Assembly (NCBI RefSeq): GCF_027107535.1
Contig: NZ_CP114283.1
Location: 5,952,001 to 6,016,000 of the forward strand
DNA length: 64,000 nt
Origin: Streptomyces aurantiacus
GTDB taxonomy: Bacteria > Actinomycetota > Actinomycetes > Streptomycetales > Streptomycetaceae
Reading direction: 5' to 3'
A program made the position numbers and the translations under genes. Below the pieces are notes generated by a model, which was given only the letters and a program-made list of their open reading frames with translations, had not been told where the DNA came from and ran no database searches. The number at the start of each line of letters is the position of its first letter. Position 1 is the first letter of the stretch. Shown one piece after another: positions 23,657 to 30,762 of this stretch.

Positions 23657-25285
23657 TCAGTCCGCCGAGCCGCGGAAGGTCGCCAGGAAGGTCTTCAGCG
23701 CCTGCTGATTGGCCGGGGAGTCCCAGTCGGCCTCCGGGGTCGTCCAGCGCAGTGAGAAGCCCTGGCCGCCCCCGATGAGGAACCCGCGTCCGAACGTGCG
23801 CACCCGCGTTCCCTCGGGCTCTTCGACCCACTGCATGTCGGCGGCCTTGCGGCCCTGATAGGTCGTCGCGCGGATGGCGCCCAGCCTGTCGTACCCGGCC
23901 CCCTGCCGCAGCAGCGCGGGCTCGACGGTGTCCCGCCACACGGCGACCGGGTCGGAGCCGACGCGCGTGCTGTAGGTGACGGTCAGGTTCCGCGGGTCGC
24001 CGTCGGCGCCGAGGACCACCCGGTAGGAGCGGTCCTCGGCGCGGTCGGCGCTCAGCCGCTTCCAGCCCTTGGGGAGAGCTACGGCGAAACCCTCGGGTGC
24101 CTTGGAGACGCGGAACCCGGGCGGCAGCGTCGAAGTGGCGGAGGGCGAAGGGGACGGGGAGGGAGCGGACGAGCGGGAGGGAGAGGGCGACGCGGAGGCA
24201 GTATCCCTTCCGGGCGGCGGCGTGCTCACCTCGCTCGCCGCGCCGGTGGGGATCACGGGCCCGGTACGGGAGGGCGCCGCGTCGGGCACGGAGGAGTCGC
24301 CGTCGGAACTGTCGCCGGTCACGGCGAGGGCGGTGACCGTCACGGCGACGGCAGCGACGACCGCGGCCCCGACGAGCGCCGCACGGCCGAGGTTCTGTCT
24401 GCCCCCGGCTCTGCCCAGGAGGCCGTGCGCCGACGGCCGCGACTGCGGATTCGCCGTCCGAGCCGCTCCGGGGTTCTCACTGATGATGTCTCTGAGGACT
24501 TCTCGCACCGCCGGGCCGGTCGGCCGTTCACGGGCGTCCTTGCGGAGCAGTGCCTGAATGATGTCGGCCAGCGGACCGGCGCGCCGCGGGCTGCGCAGCG
24601 GCAACCGCACGATCGCCTTGAGGGTCGTCTCGGGCCTGCCGCGGTCACGGAAGGGCGGGCGCCCCTCGGTCATCGTGTAGAGCAGCGCGCCCAGGGCCCA
24701 CAGGTCTGCCGGAGAACCGTAGGACTCGCCACGGGCCTGTTCCGGGGACGCGTACGCCGGTGCGCCGATCCGTGCCGGCGGAGCCACGCCCGCCAGGCCG
24801 TAGCCGGAGACGACCACACCGCCGTGGTCGCGTACGAACACCTGGCCGAGGCTCAGTTCGCCGTGTACGAGGCCCTCGCTGTGCGCGGCCTCCAGCACGT
24901 CGAGCAGGTCGAGCCCGATGCGGGCGGCCCGCGCGCATTCGAGCGCGCCGTACTGATCGAGGAACTCGCCCAGGGGCATGCCGTCGATCCACTCGACGAC
25001 CGTCCACAGGCTGCCGGACTCCTCGACGACGTCGATGACGTTCGCGGCCTTGCCCGGCCAGCGCAGCGCCATGATTTCGGAGGCGCGCATGATCCGCGTG
25101 ATGGTCGGCCCGGCCGGCTCCTGCGACGGATCGGGCGGCAGCTGCGTCTGCGTCAGCAGTCGCGGACGCGCGGACTCGGTGTCCTCTCCGTACCAGCAGA
25201 CGCAGTTCGCTTCCCGGTGGACGACCTCCTGAAGCCGATACCTTCCGGCAACCAACTCATTCGCAGCGGCGCCCGCGTTGCCCAT
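23657..25285 (-). CDS. membrane pseudokinase with extracytoplasmic C-terminal domain
   Basis: 542 aa from ATG 25285 (GAGGG 6 nt upstream; an ATG two codons earlier has none). Residues 10-265 align with Hanks-type Ser/Thr kinases (AGRYRLQEVV opening, SPEQARGESYGSPADLWALGALLY for APE and the DxW helix), yet every catalytic element is lost: no glycine loop, no beta-3 lysine, HRD replaced by HGE, catalytic Asn by Gln (SLGQ), and DFG by GYG. A transmembrane helix follows (about residues 303-323, AALVGAAVVAAVAVTVTALAV), then a Ser/Pro-rich linker and a folded extracytoplasmic domain of about 140 residues (FRVSKAPEGFAVALPKGWKRL...). Likely a signalling scaffold. Divergent from the RsbW-like gene. 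Confidence 0.85.
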   Translation of the reverse strand: MGNAGAAANELVAGRYRLQEVVHREANCVCWYGEDTESARPRLLTQTQLPPDPSQEPAGPTITRIMRASEIMALRWPGKAANVIDVVEESGSLWTVVEWIDGMPLGEFLDQYGALECARAARIGLDLLDVLEAAHSEGLVHGELSLGQVFVRDHGGVVVSGYGLAGVAPPARIGAPAYASPEQARGESYGSPADLWALGALLYTMTEGRPPFRDRGRPETTLKAIVRLPLRSPRRAGPLADIIQALLRKDARERPTGPAVREVLRDIISENPGAARTANPQSRPSAHGLLGRAGGRQNLGRAALVGAAVVAAVAVTVTALAVTGDSSDGDSSVPDAAPSRTGPVIPTGAASEVSTPPPGRDTASASPSPSRSSAPSPSPSPSATSTLPPGFRVSKAPEGFAVALPKGWKRLSADRAEDRSYRVVLGADGDPRNLTVTYSTRVGSDPVAVWRDTVEPALLRQGAGYDRLGAIRATTYQGRKAADMQWVEEPEGTRVRTFGRGFLIGGGQGFSLRWTTPEADWDSPANQQALKTFLATFRGSAD

Positions 25286-25736
25286 GCCCATCCCTCGTCG
25301 AACCCTGGCTCCCAGTCCTCAGGAGTACGCAGTGGGTCATGTCCTGCGTTCAACGGATCCGCAATCGCCGGCGCCGATGTGGCCGTCGAGCCGGCTCCCC
25401 CGGTCGCGGAACGGGTCACCACACGGCCGGAGCGCAAAGGGGCGGGAAAGCGGACGTTTGACCTCCCCAGGTTCCACGTCCGCTTTCCCGCCGACAGGGG
25501 GCCACTACCCGCAACTTCCGGGGCTATGCCAGAACTCGGCCCGGACGGAGGATCCTCCGTCTCCACCCCAGGCTGCGGCGGTTCGCCGACACGTTTTCCC
25601 AGGCCCGCGGCCTGAAGCCCTGGTCCGGTCCTTTCCGCGAAAGACAGATGTGTACATGTTGAAAGAGGGGGTAGATGCGGCCCAGCACAGGGTGAGGGTG
25701 GACTGCATGGAACCATTGACAAGGGGCGGAGGCCGA
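25286..25736. other. structured intergenic region between pseudokinase and ATP-binding protein
   Basis: About 450 bp between divergent genes, with no convincing coding sequence. It holds two strong secondary-structure elements: a perfect 17-bp stem at 25441-25457/25476-25492 with an 18-nt loop, and a loopless 18-bp palindrome at 25544-25561 (GACGGAGGA and its complement). As no gene ends here, neither is an ordinary terminator; they may be operators or mRNA-leader structures. Confidence 0.5.
25441..25492. repeat. perfect 17-bp inverted repeat in divergent promoter region
   Basis: Arms 25441-25457 and 25476-25492 are exact complements; the loop (25458-25475) contains ACCTCCCCAGGTT, itself a short inverted repeat. 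Sits 245 bp upstream of the RsbW-like start and 155 bp upstream of the pseudokinase start. Confidence 0.8.
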
Positions 25737-26165
25737 ATGGCGCCGCAGCGTGGCCGCATACAGACCACTGTTGCTTTGGAAGGCGATTCGTTCTGCATCG
25801 CGGAGGCCCGCCATCTCGCGGCCGACTTCCTCGCGCGGGCCCAGTCCGTCCACGGCATGCCGGTCACGGCCCGCGCGGTGGACCTGACCCAGCTGGTGGT
25901 GAGCGAGCTGGTCACCAACGCTCTGAAGTACGCACCAGGGCCCGTCCTGCTGGATCTGCGGATCGTCGGCGACACGCTCGAGGTGGTCGTCTGGGACAGC
26001 GATCCGGTACTGCCGGTGGCCCGGGCCGCGGACCCCGGACGAGTGGGTCAGCACGGCCTGGAGATCGTCATGGCCATCTGCGAGGGCTTCGAGGTCCAGA
26101 GAGAGCCGGTCGGCAAGCACATCACCGCGCGGCTCGCCCTCCTCGCCGACCCGGACACCGTCTGA
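25737..26165 (+). CDS. RsbW-like ATP-binding protein (HATPase_c)
   Basis: 142 aa from ATG 25737, chosen for GGAGG 4-5 nt upstream; ATG 25707 and ATG 25656 are in frame and possible. The GHKL fold shows an N-box SELVTNALKYAPGP (about residue 60), a G1-like DSDPVLP, and a G2-like GRVGQHGLEIVMAICEG. Streptomyces has dozens of such RsbW/SpoIIAB-like proteins; they act as serine kinases or anti-sigma factors paired with STAS antagonists or fused phosphatases. No partner gene is adjacent apart from the divergent pseudokinase, so the partner is unknown. Confidence 0.85.
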   Translation: MAPQRGRIQTTVALEGDSFCIAEARHLAADFLARAQSVHGMPVTARAVDLTQLVVSELVTNALKYAPGPVLLDLRIVGDTLEVVVWDSDPVLPVARAADPGRVGQHGLEIVMAICEGFEVQREPVGKHITARLALLADPDTV

Positions 26166-26190
26166 CCCACGCCCCGGCGCCGACAGCCGG

Positions 26191-26246
26191 ACGGCAGACG
26201 GCAGACGGCAGACGGCAGACGGCAGACGGCAGACGGCAGACGGCAG
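26191..26246. repeat. heptanucleotide tandem repeat, eight copies
   Basis: Eight uninterrupted copies of ACGGCAG span 26191-26246, starting 25 bp after the stop of the RsbW-like gene and ending 110 bp before the next start. Seven-base units and perfect identity suggest a variable-number tract made by replication slippage. Non-coding on both strands as far as can be judged. Confidence 0.95.
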
Positions 26247-26356
26247 TGAGTCCCCGTACGGCTCCGGTCGACTCGGCCTGTCGGCAAGAAAGTCCACATG
26301 CACGCGCCGTGCCGGGGCACTCGTGACTCACCTGACCGATCGACAGGGAGTCCCCC

Positions 26357-26599
26357 GTGATAGTTGTCGCCATCGTTGGCGTATGTGTCGTGCTGGCCGT
26401 ACTGGCCTTTCTCGTCCCCCGTATCTCACGTCACCCCGAACGCGGCACTCAGCGCTCGCTCGGCGCCGGTGCGCGAGCCGGCGGCAAGGCTCCCGGCCCT
26501 CTCGGCCGATGGCTCAGCAAGCCGTTCCACACCAGTTCCCGTGCGGTGGGCCGCAGTGGCTCGGCCGGCCGTCGCACCCGTGGCCGTCTGCCCTTCTGA
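26357..26599 (+). CDS. small membrane protein of the DUF6411 type
   Basis: 80 aa, GTG start 26357 with GGGAG about 8 nt upstream. One N-terminal hydrophobic helix (IVVAIVGVCVVLAVLAFLV, residues 2-20) followed by a basic, glycine-rich tail (SRHPERGTQRSLGAGARAGG to RGRLPF). The layout and C-terminal motif are those of a small single-pass protein widespread in Streptomyces (DUF6411 by recollection). Function unknown. Followed by a strong terminator. Confidence 0.75.
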   Translation: MIVVAIVGVCVVLAVLAFLVPRISRHPERGTQRSLGAGARAGGKAPGPLGRWLSKPFHTSSRAVGRSGSAGRRTRGRLPF

Positions 26600-26654
26600 C
26601 CACGGCGAGGCCATGCCGTCGGACCGCCCTCCCGGGAGGGCCCGCACCGCCGCC

Positions 26655-26693
26655 CGTACGCCCCGGAACCCGACACGGGTTCCGGGGCGTACG
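26655..26693. terminator. bidirectional hairpin terminator
   Basis: A perfect 18-bp stem (26655-26672 with 26676-26693) with a 3-nt loop lies between the convergent DUF6411-type gene and the snapalysin gene. A smaller palindrome CCCTCCCGGGAGGG (26627-26640) precedes it. Confidence 0.88.
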
Positions 26694-26732
26694 ACTGCTT
26701 CACCGGCTTTCGGCTTTCGGTGTTCCGGCGTG

Positions 26733-27299
26733 TCAGCCCACGATCACGACACCGAGCGGCGCCGCTCCGGCCGTCCGCGTGAGGACGCCACCGAAGTTGC
26801 CCTCGACCTCGGCCTTCTCCGCCGCGTTCGGGTTGGGGTTCGTGCACGCGGTTCCCGCGCTGGAACCGGACATCAGACTTGAGCAGGGGCCGGGCTTGCG
26901 GTCCGGCAGCCCGAGGATGTGCCCCAGCTCGTGGGCCGAGATACGGATCGTGTCGTACCCCTGATTGACCGCCTGGCGTCCCATGTAGACGGTTCCGTTG
27001 CCCAGTGAGGTGGTCTGGGCGCGGGGCCAGCCGTTGTCCGCCAGGACCCGGATGTTGGCGCGCTGTCCGGTCGCGGCCGGGCGCAGTTCGACGGCGTCGA
27101 CGCTGTTGTTCCAGATCGCCGCGCCCCGGTCGACCGCGGTTCTGAACTCCGCGGAACCGCTGGCGTCGTAGGTGAGGATCCGGGCGGCGGCCGTGCGTTC
27201 CGCGACCGGCGCCGGAGCGGCCACGGCCTGGCTGCCCATCAGGGAAAAGGTCACCGCCAGAGCGGCGGTGAGTCCACTTGTCAGCTTGCGGACGTGCAT
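26733..27299 (-). CDS. snpA: snapalysin-family secreted zinc metalloprotease
   Basis: 188 aa from ATG 27299, with AAGGAGG 6 nt upstream. Signal peptide about residues 1-28 (LTAALAVTFSLMGSQAVAAP), short propeptide, then the catalytic domain with HELGHILGLPD, the HExxHxxGxxD zinc motif of peptidase family M7, and the Met-turn SSLMSG. Snapalysin is the smallest known metzincin-like protease (mature form about 130 aa), cleaving with preference for aromatic residues at P1'. Family genes are often next to a LysR regulator; none is present here. Convergent with the DUF6411-type gene across a strong hairpin. Confidence 0.9.
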   Translation of the reverse strand: MHVRKLTSGLTAALAVTFSLMGSQAVAAPAPVAERTAAARILTYDASGSAEFRTAVDRGAAIWNNSVDAVELRPAATGQRANIRVLADNGWPRAQTTSLGNGTVYMGRQAVNQGYDTIRISAHELGHILGLPDRKPGPCSSLMSGSSAGTACTNPNPNAAEKAEVEGNFGGVLTRTAGAAPLGVVIVG

Positions 27300-27413
27300 G
27301 GTCGACCTCCTTGTGGGGGGAAGGTAGTCGTGCACATGACATGACATTCCCTGGCTCCCTGCCCAGCGGGCACGGTTGCCAATCCGTCAATCCGGCCGCA
27401 GGTGGAACGCGGA

Positions 27414-27448
27414 CCGGGCCCGGCCACTTCTCAAGTGGCCGGGCCCGG
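27414..27448. terminator. hairpin terminator
   Basis: A perfect 16-bp stem (27414-27429 with 27433-27448) with a 3-nt loop lies 19 bp past the stop of the leftward bL36 gene, and ends the three-gene ribosomal-protein operon before the snapalysin promoter. Confidence 0.85.
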
Positions 27449-27466
27449 CGCTGTGCCCGCGACGCG

Positions 27467-27589
27467 TCAGCCCTGGCGGGCCTTGTGACGCGGGTCCTTC
27501 TTGTTGATCACGAAGACCGAGCCCCGTCGGCGTACCACCTGCGCCCCGGGCCTGGACTTCAGCGAGCGCAGCGACGTGCGCACCTTCAT
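27467..27589 (-). CDS. rpmJ: ribosomal protein bL36, cysteine-free paralogue
   Basis: 40 aa, ATG 27589 with GGAGGGGAG upstream. The sequence [20 protein letters not shown] continues through [16 protein letters not shown], clearly bL36, but the zinc-ribbon cysteines of the standard form are replaced. Such C-minus copies substitute for the zinc-binding protein when zinc is scarce and are normally repressed by Zur. Last gene of the bL33-bL31-bL36 operon. Confidence 0.93.
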   Translation of the reverse strand: MKVRTSLRSLKSRPGAQVVRRRGSVFVINKKDPRHKARQG

Positions 27590-27626
27590 GACCGTGCTCC
27601 CCTCCCGCTCGGGTACCGGCCGGACG

Positions 27627-27887
27627 TCACCGGGCAGCCGATGCCGTGCGGCCGTATCGCCGCTCGAACCGCTCCACGCGGCCCGCGCTGTCGACGACCC
27701 GCGCGGTCCCCGTGTAGACGGGGTGGCCGGCCGACGAGACCTCCACGTCGATCAGCGGATAGGTGTTGCCGTCCCGCCATTCGATCGTCACTGCCGAGCG
27801 TGCGGTCGAGCGGATGAGGAACGCGGCGTCCGAGGCACGGTCACGGAAGACGACCGGGCGCGAGACGGGATGAATGCCGAGCTTCAT
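27627..27887 (-). CDS. rpmE2: ribosomal protein bL31 type B, zinc-independent
   Basis: 86 aa from ATG 27887 (GGAAGGA upstream). It matches type B bL31: [52 protein letters not shown] and [11 protein letters not shown]. No CxxC pair is present, as expected for the zinc-free form that replaces RpmE under zinc limitation. Middle gene of the operon, 37-46 bp from its neighbours. Confidence 0.95.
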   Translation of the reverse strand: MKLGIHPVSRPVVFRDRASDAAFLIRSTARSAVTIEWRDGNTYPLIDVEVSSAGHPVYTGTARVVDSAGRVERFERRYGRTASAAR

Positions 27888-27933
27888 GGGGTTTCCTTCC
27901 TTGCGGTCGTCCACCGGAGGGCGACGACTTCGT

Positions 27934-28098
27934 TCATCGCTCCTCGCGGAACAGGACGTGCTTGCCCGCCACCTGGTCGTACTTGCGCAGGACCAGCCGG
28001 TCGGGGTCGCTGAGACGGTTCTTGCGCGTCACATAGGTCGCACCGGTCCCGGCCGTGGACCTCAACGTCACCACCGGACGCGCGCCACTGGTAGCCAC
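27934..28098 (-). CDS. rpmG: ribosomal protein bL33, cysteine-free paralogue
   Basis: 54 aa, GTG 28098 with AAGGAG about 6 nt upstream. [37 protein letters not shown] and HVLFREER are the bL33 hallmarks; the two CxxC pairs of the zinc form are absent. First gene of the leftward operon. No convincing Zur box (TGAAAATGATTTTCA-like) was seen in the roughly 130 bp upstream, although zinc control is the norm for this gene set. Confidence 0.93.
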   Translation of the reverse strand: MATSGARPVVTLRSTAGTGATYVTRKNRLSDPDRLVLRKYDQVAGKHVLFREER

Positions 28099-28281
28099 GA
28101 GGTTCTCCTTTCGCTCCCCCTGGGACCCATCCGGCCGATGGGCCCCTTTCTTGATGGGGTCATGTCATTCACGTGCGGTACAACAGGGCCTGCCACGGCT
28201 GTATTCCCGCCACAGCACGCACCCGGCGCCGACTCCGAAGACGTGCCGGACGGACGGATGCAGGAGCCACGGCGGTTCGGC

Positions 28282-28476
28282 TCACTCGTCCGGCGTCGGC
28301 CGGCCGGCTCTCCCGCGTGGCGTCGCTCCGGCGGTCGGGGACTCGATGCGGCGCCGGAACTCGTCGCGGATCGAGCGGACAGCATCGACGCCCTTGCCCG
28401 CCGGGCCCTCCAGGCCCGGCGGAGGTACTTCCTGCCCGGGAAGACCGGACAGGCGTCACCGCGGCCCGTCCGCTCC
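28282..28476 (-). pseudogene. C-terminal relic of thioredoxin-linked arsenate reductase (ArsC)
   Basis: Reading leftward, GRGDACPVFPGRKYL and then, one frame over, LEGPAGKGVDAVRSIRDEFRRRIES match the end of LMW-phosphatase-type ArsC proteins (typically GCGDxCPxFPGKRYxDWxLDDPAG followed by VRPIRDEI). The two parts lie in different frames, so a frameshift is required, and the N-terminal half with the catalytic CxxNxxRS loop is missing; the alpha-galactosidase gene ends just upstream (28490). The frame closes with TGA at 28282-28284. No other ars gene is in the window. Confidence 0.65.
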
Positions 28477-28489
28477 CCCGCCGTCGCCC

Positions 28490-30637
28490 CTACACGGTCG
28501 ACGTCAGACGGATCAACAGCACCCCGGGCGTGCCGGGCAGCGACACCTGGACGCCGCTCCCGTCCCAGCGCGCCGAGCCTGCGGAGCGGGACGCGGACAG
28601 GGACGGGTGCAGGATCTCCGCGTGCACCTCGCGGCCGGCCAGGTGCCCGACGGGAAGGCGGATCTCGCCCTCCCCGCCGCGGCGCCAGACCGAGAGGTAC
28701 GACGTGCGGCCGCCGGGCACCCGCATGCCCAGCGCCGACCACGCGTCCTCCCATCCCGGCAGGCCGAGCGGCCAGAACGGCAGCGCCTCGGCCAGATCCC
28801 CGCGGACCGTCTTGTAGATGGCCACGGCGTCCCGGACGAGCGCGAGCCGGTGTTCCGGCATCCGGTCCAGGTGGCCCGACAGATGGATCCGGCCGAGCAT
28901 CGCCCCGCCCAGGGTGAACGCGATGAGGTCGTCGTCGAAACCCGGCTGGGGGTAGGCCCAGACGGCACCCTGCTCGGGCGGGACCGCCGTCGGTGCGGCG
29001 GCGGCGATCGGCGGGCAGCGCAGGGGGTCCTGCTGGTCGCTGGTGGACTGGAGCTGGGTGACGGCCAGCGTGGCCCCGTCCATCCGCATCCCGCCGGAGG
29101 CACAGTTCTCGATCACCAGGCCCGGATGCCGGTCCAGCACCTCCGCGAGCCAGTCCAGATACGCCTGGGCATGGCCCAGCAGCCCCGCCCCGGGGGCGAT
29201 GTCACCGGGCCCGCAGGTGCCGGGGTCGACGAGGATGTTGTAGTCCAGCTTGAGATAGCCCACCCCCCAGTCGCCGACGATCCGGTCCACCGTCCTGTCG
29301 AGGTGCGCCCGGGCGGCCGGGTGCCGCAGGTCCAGCTGATGCCGGCCCTGTTCGCTCAGCCGCACACCGTCCCGCTGGAAGAAGGCCTCCGGCGGAAGCT
29401 CGGACGCGACCGGGCTGCGCACTCCCACGACCTCGGGCTCCAGCCACAGTCCGGGCACCATGCCGCGCTCGCGGATCCGGTCCAGGACCGCGTGGATGCC
29501 GCCGCCGGGGAAACGGCGCGACGACGGCAGCCACTCGCCGACGCTGTCCCACCAGCCCTCGGTGCTGTCGTCGTACCAGCCGGAGTCGATGCAGAAGTAC
29601 TCCGAGCCGGCCTCGGCGGCGGCGTCGATCAGCGGGAGCAGCTTCTCCGTCGTCGGGTCGCCCATCAGCGTGTTCATGTAGTCGTTGAAGACGACGGGCA
29701 GCGCGGTGTGGTCGGGGTGCGGGCGGCGCACGGCACGACGGTACGAGGTCAGGGCGCCGAACGCGTCGTCGAGTCCGGAGCCGAGGGCGAGGACCCCCGG
29801 AACGGTGGTGAACTCGGCGCCGGGCTCCAGCCTGACCCGCCACTGGTGCTCCGCGTCCGTGGGCCCGTTCAGTGCGAGACACGTACCGTGGTGACGCTCG
29901 CCCAGGTCCCAGCGCCAGCCTGCCGGGGACTCCACCTGCCACAACCAGGTCCGGCCGCCGTCACGTTCGGTGAGGGCCCCCATCGGCAGGTGCCCGCCGC
30001 TGGACCAACTGCCGCGCCCGGTCAGGGAGAGCGCGGCCCGGCTGTCGTGCTGGTGGACGTCGACACTGATGTCGGCGACGGAGGCGCTCAGCGGCTCGGC
30101 ATACCAACGGCACTCCGCCAGCCAGTCGTTGCGGGCACGGTGGACGTCCAGTCGGTCGGGCGGCGGCAGGGCGCCGAGCAGCAGGCTGCTGACGGACTGC
30201 ACCACGAGCGCCTCGTGTCCCTCGTTGCGCAGTCGCACGCGGGAGCGCAGCACGGGCAGGCCGATGGGCGAGGACAGTTCGACGAAGGCCGTCAACCCGG
30301 TCCCGTCGTCGTGGAGTTCGGCGGTCAGTCGGGTCCAGCCGTCGCGTTCCTCGACGGTGTGGGTGCGGTACCGCAGGCGGGCGCCGAGGGCCGTGCCGGT
30401 GAAGCGCGGCCCGGACCAGCCGCTCCCGTGGCCGAGGGCGGTGAGCTCCACGAGATGGAGTGGCGCGTCGGGTTCGGCGGACTGGGACGCCGGGTCGCCG
30501 GGGCGGGCCAGCCGGACCAGCCGCAGGGCTCCGTCGGGGCCGGTGGCGAGCTCCGCCTCCAGCGCCCGGTGGCCCCAAGTGACCTTCTGGTGCGAGTCGT
30601 TGGGGGCCGTGCCCGCCGCGTCCAACGTAACGGTCAA
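28490..30637 (-). CDS. GH36 alpha-galactosidase
   Basis: 715 aa. The start is a TTG at 30637 with GGGAGGGG 6 nt upstream; no ATG or GTG with a ribosome site is nearby. N-terminal beta-supersandwich (residues 1-about 320), then the TIM barrel with FNDYMNTLMGDPTTEKLL, CIDSGWYDD, the nucleophile Asp in YLKLDYN (KxDxN) and the acid/base Asp in QSTSDQQDP. C-terminal beta domain after about residue 620. No signal peptide, so intracellular; it would hydrolyse alpha-galactosides imported by the divergently encoded ABC system. Expression is probably repressed by the adjacent LacI protein through the operators at 30722-30762. Confidence 0.92.
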   Translation of the reverse strand: MTVTLDAAGTAPNDSHQKVTWGHRALEAELATGPDGALRLVRLARPGDPASQSAEPDAPLHLVELTALGHGSGWSGPRFTGTALGARLRYRTHTVEERDGWTRLTAELHDDGTGLTAFVELSSPIGLPVLRSRVRLRNEGHEALVVQSVSSLLLGALPPPDRLDVHRARNDWLAECRWYAEPLSASVADISVDVHQHDSRAALSLTGRGSWSSGGHLPMGALTERDGGRTWLWQVESPAGWRWDLGERHHGTCLALNGPTDAEHQWRVRLEPGAEFTTVPGVLALGSGLDDAFGALTSYRRAVRRPHPDHTALPVVFNDYMNTLMGDPTTEKLLPLIDAAAEAGSEYFCIDSGWYDDSTEGWWDSVGEWLPSSRRFPGGGIHAVLDRIRERGMVPGLWLEPEVVGVRSPVASELPPEAFFQRDGVRLSEQGRHQLDLRHPAARAHLDRTVDRIVGDWGVGYLKLDYNILVDPGTCGPGDIAPGAGLLGHAQAYLDWLAEVLDRHPGLVIENCASGGMRMDGATLAVTQLQSTSDQQDPLRCPPIAAAAPTAVPPEQGAVWAYPQPGFDDDLIAFTLGGAMLGRIHLSGHLDRMPEHRLALVRDAVAIYKTVRGDLAEALPFWPLGLPGWEDAWSALGMRVPGGRTSYLSVWRRGGEGEIRLPVGHLAGREVHAEILHPSLSASRSAGSARWDGSGVQVSLPGTPGVLLIRLTSTV

Positions 30638-30708
30638 CGTCTTCCCCTCCCGATGACCGCCACTGACGGCGGTCTGAGTCTGCCGTGTGAATTCATGATT
30701 ACGGTCTC

Positions 30709-30762
30709 TTGACGCGCCTCATGTGACCGGTCACAATCCTGGCATGAATGTGACCGGTCACA
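30709..30762 (+). promoter_or_regulatory. LacI-family promoter with two operators
   Basis: TGTGACCGGTCACA occurs twice, at 30722-30735 and 30749-30762, centres 27 bp apart. A TTGACG (30709-30714), 17-bp spacer and CACAAT (30732-30737) form a promoter toward the regulator; the first operator covers the spacer and -10, the second lies over the presumed start codon. The perfect 14-bp palindrome with central CG is the usual LacI/GalR form. Confidence 0.85.

Noticed and set aside
26191..26246. Short CRISPR-like array
   Set aside because: Units are 7 bp and contiguous with no spacers; it is a simple tandem repeat.
28099..28281. Zur box before the zinc-free ribosomal operon
   Set aside because: A fragment near 28160-28175 has weak ATGACATGA similarity but no palindrome close to the Zur consensus, so it is not listed as a site.
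30723..30743. Upstream start of the LacI gene at GTG 30723
   Set aside because: It lies inside the first operator and upstream of the predicted transcription start, so it cannot be in the mRNA if that promoter is used.
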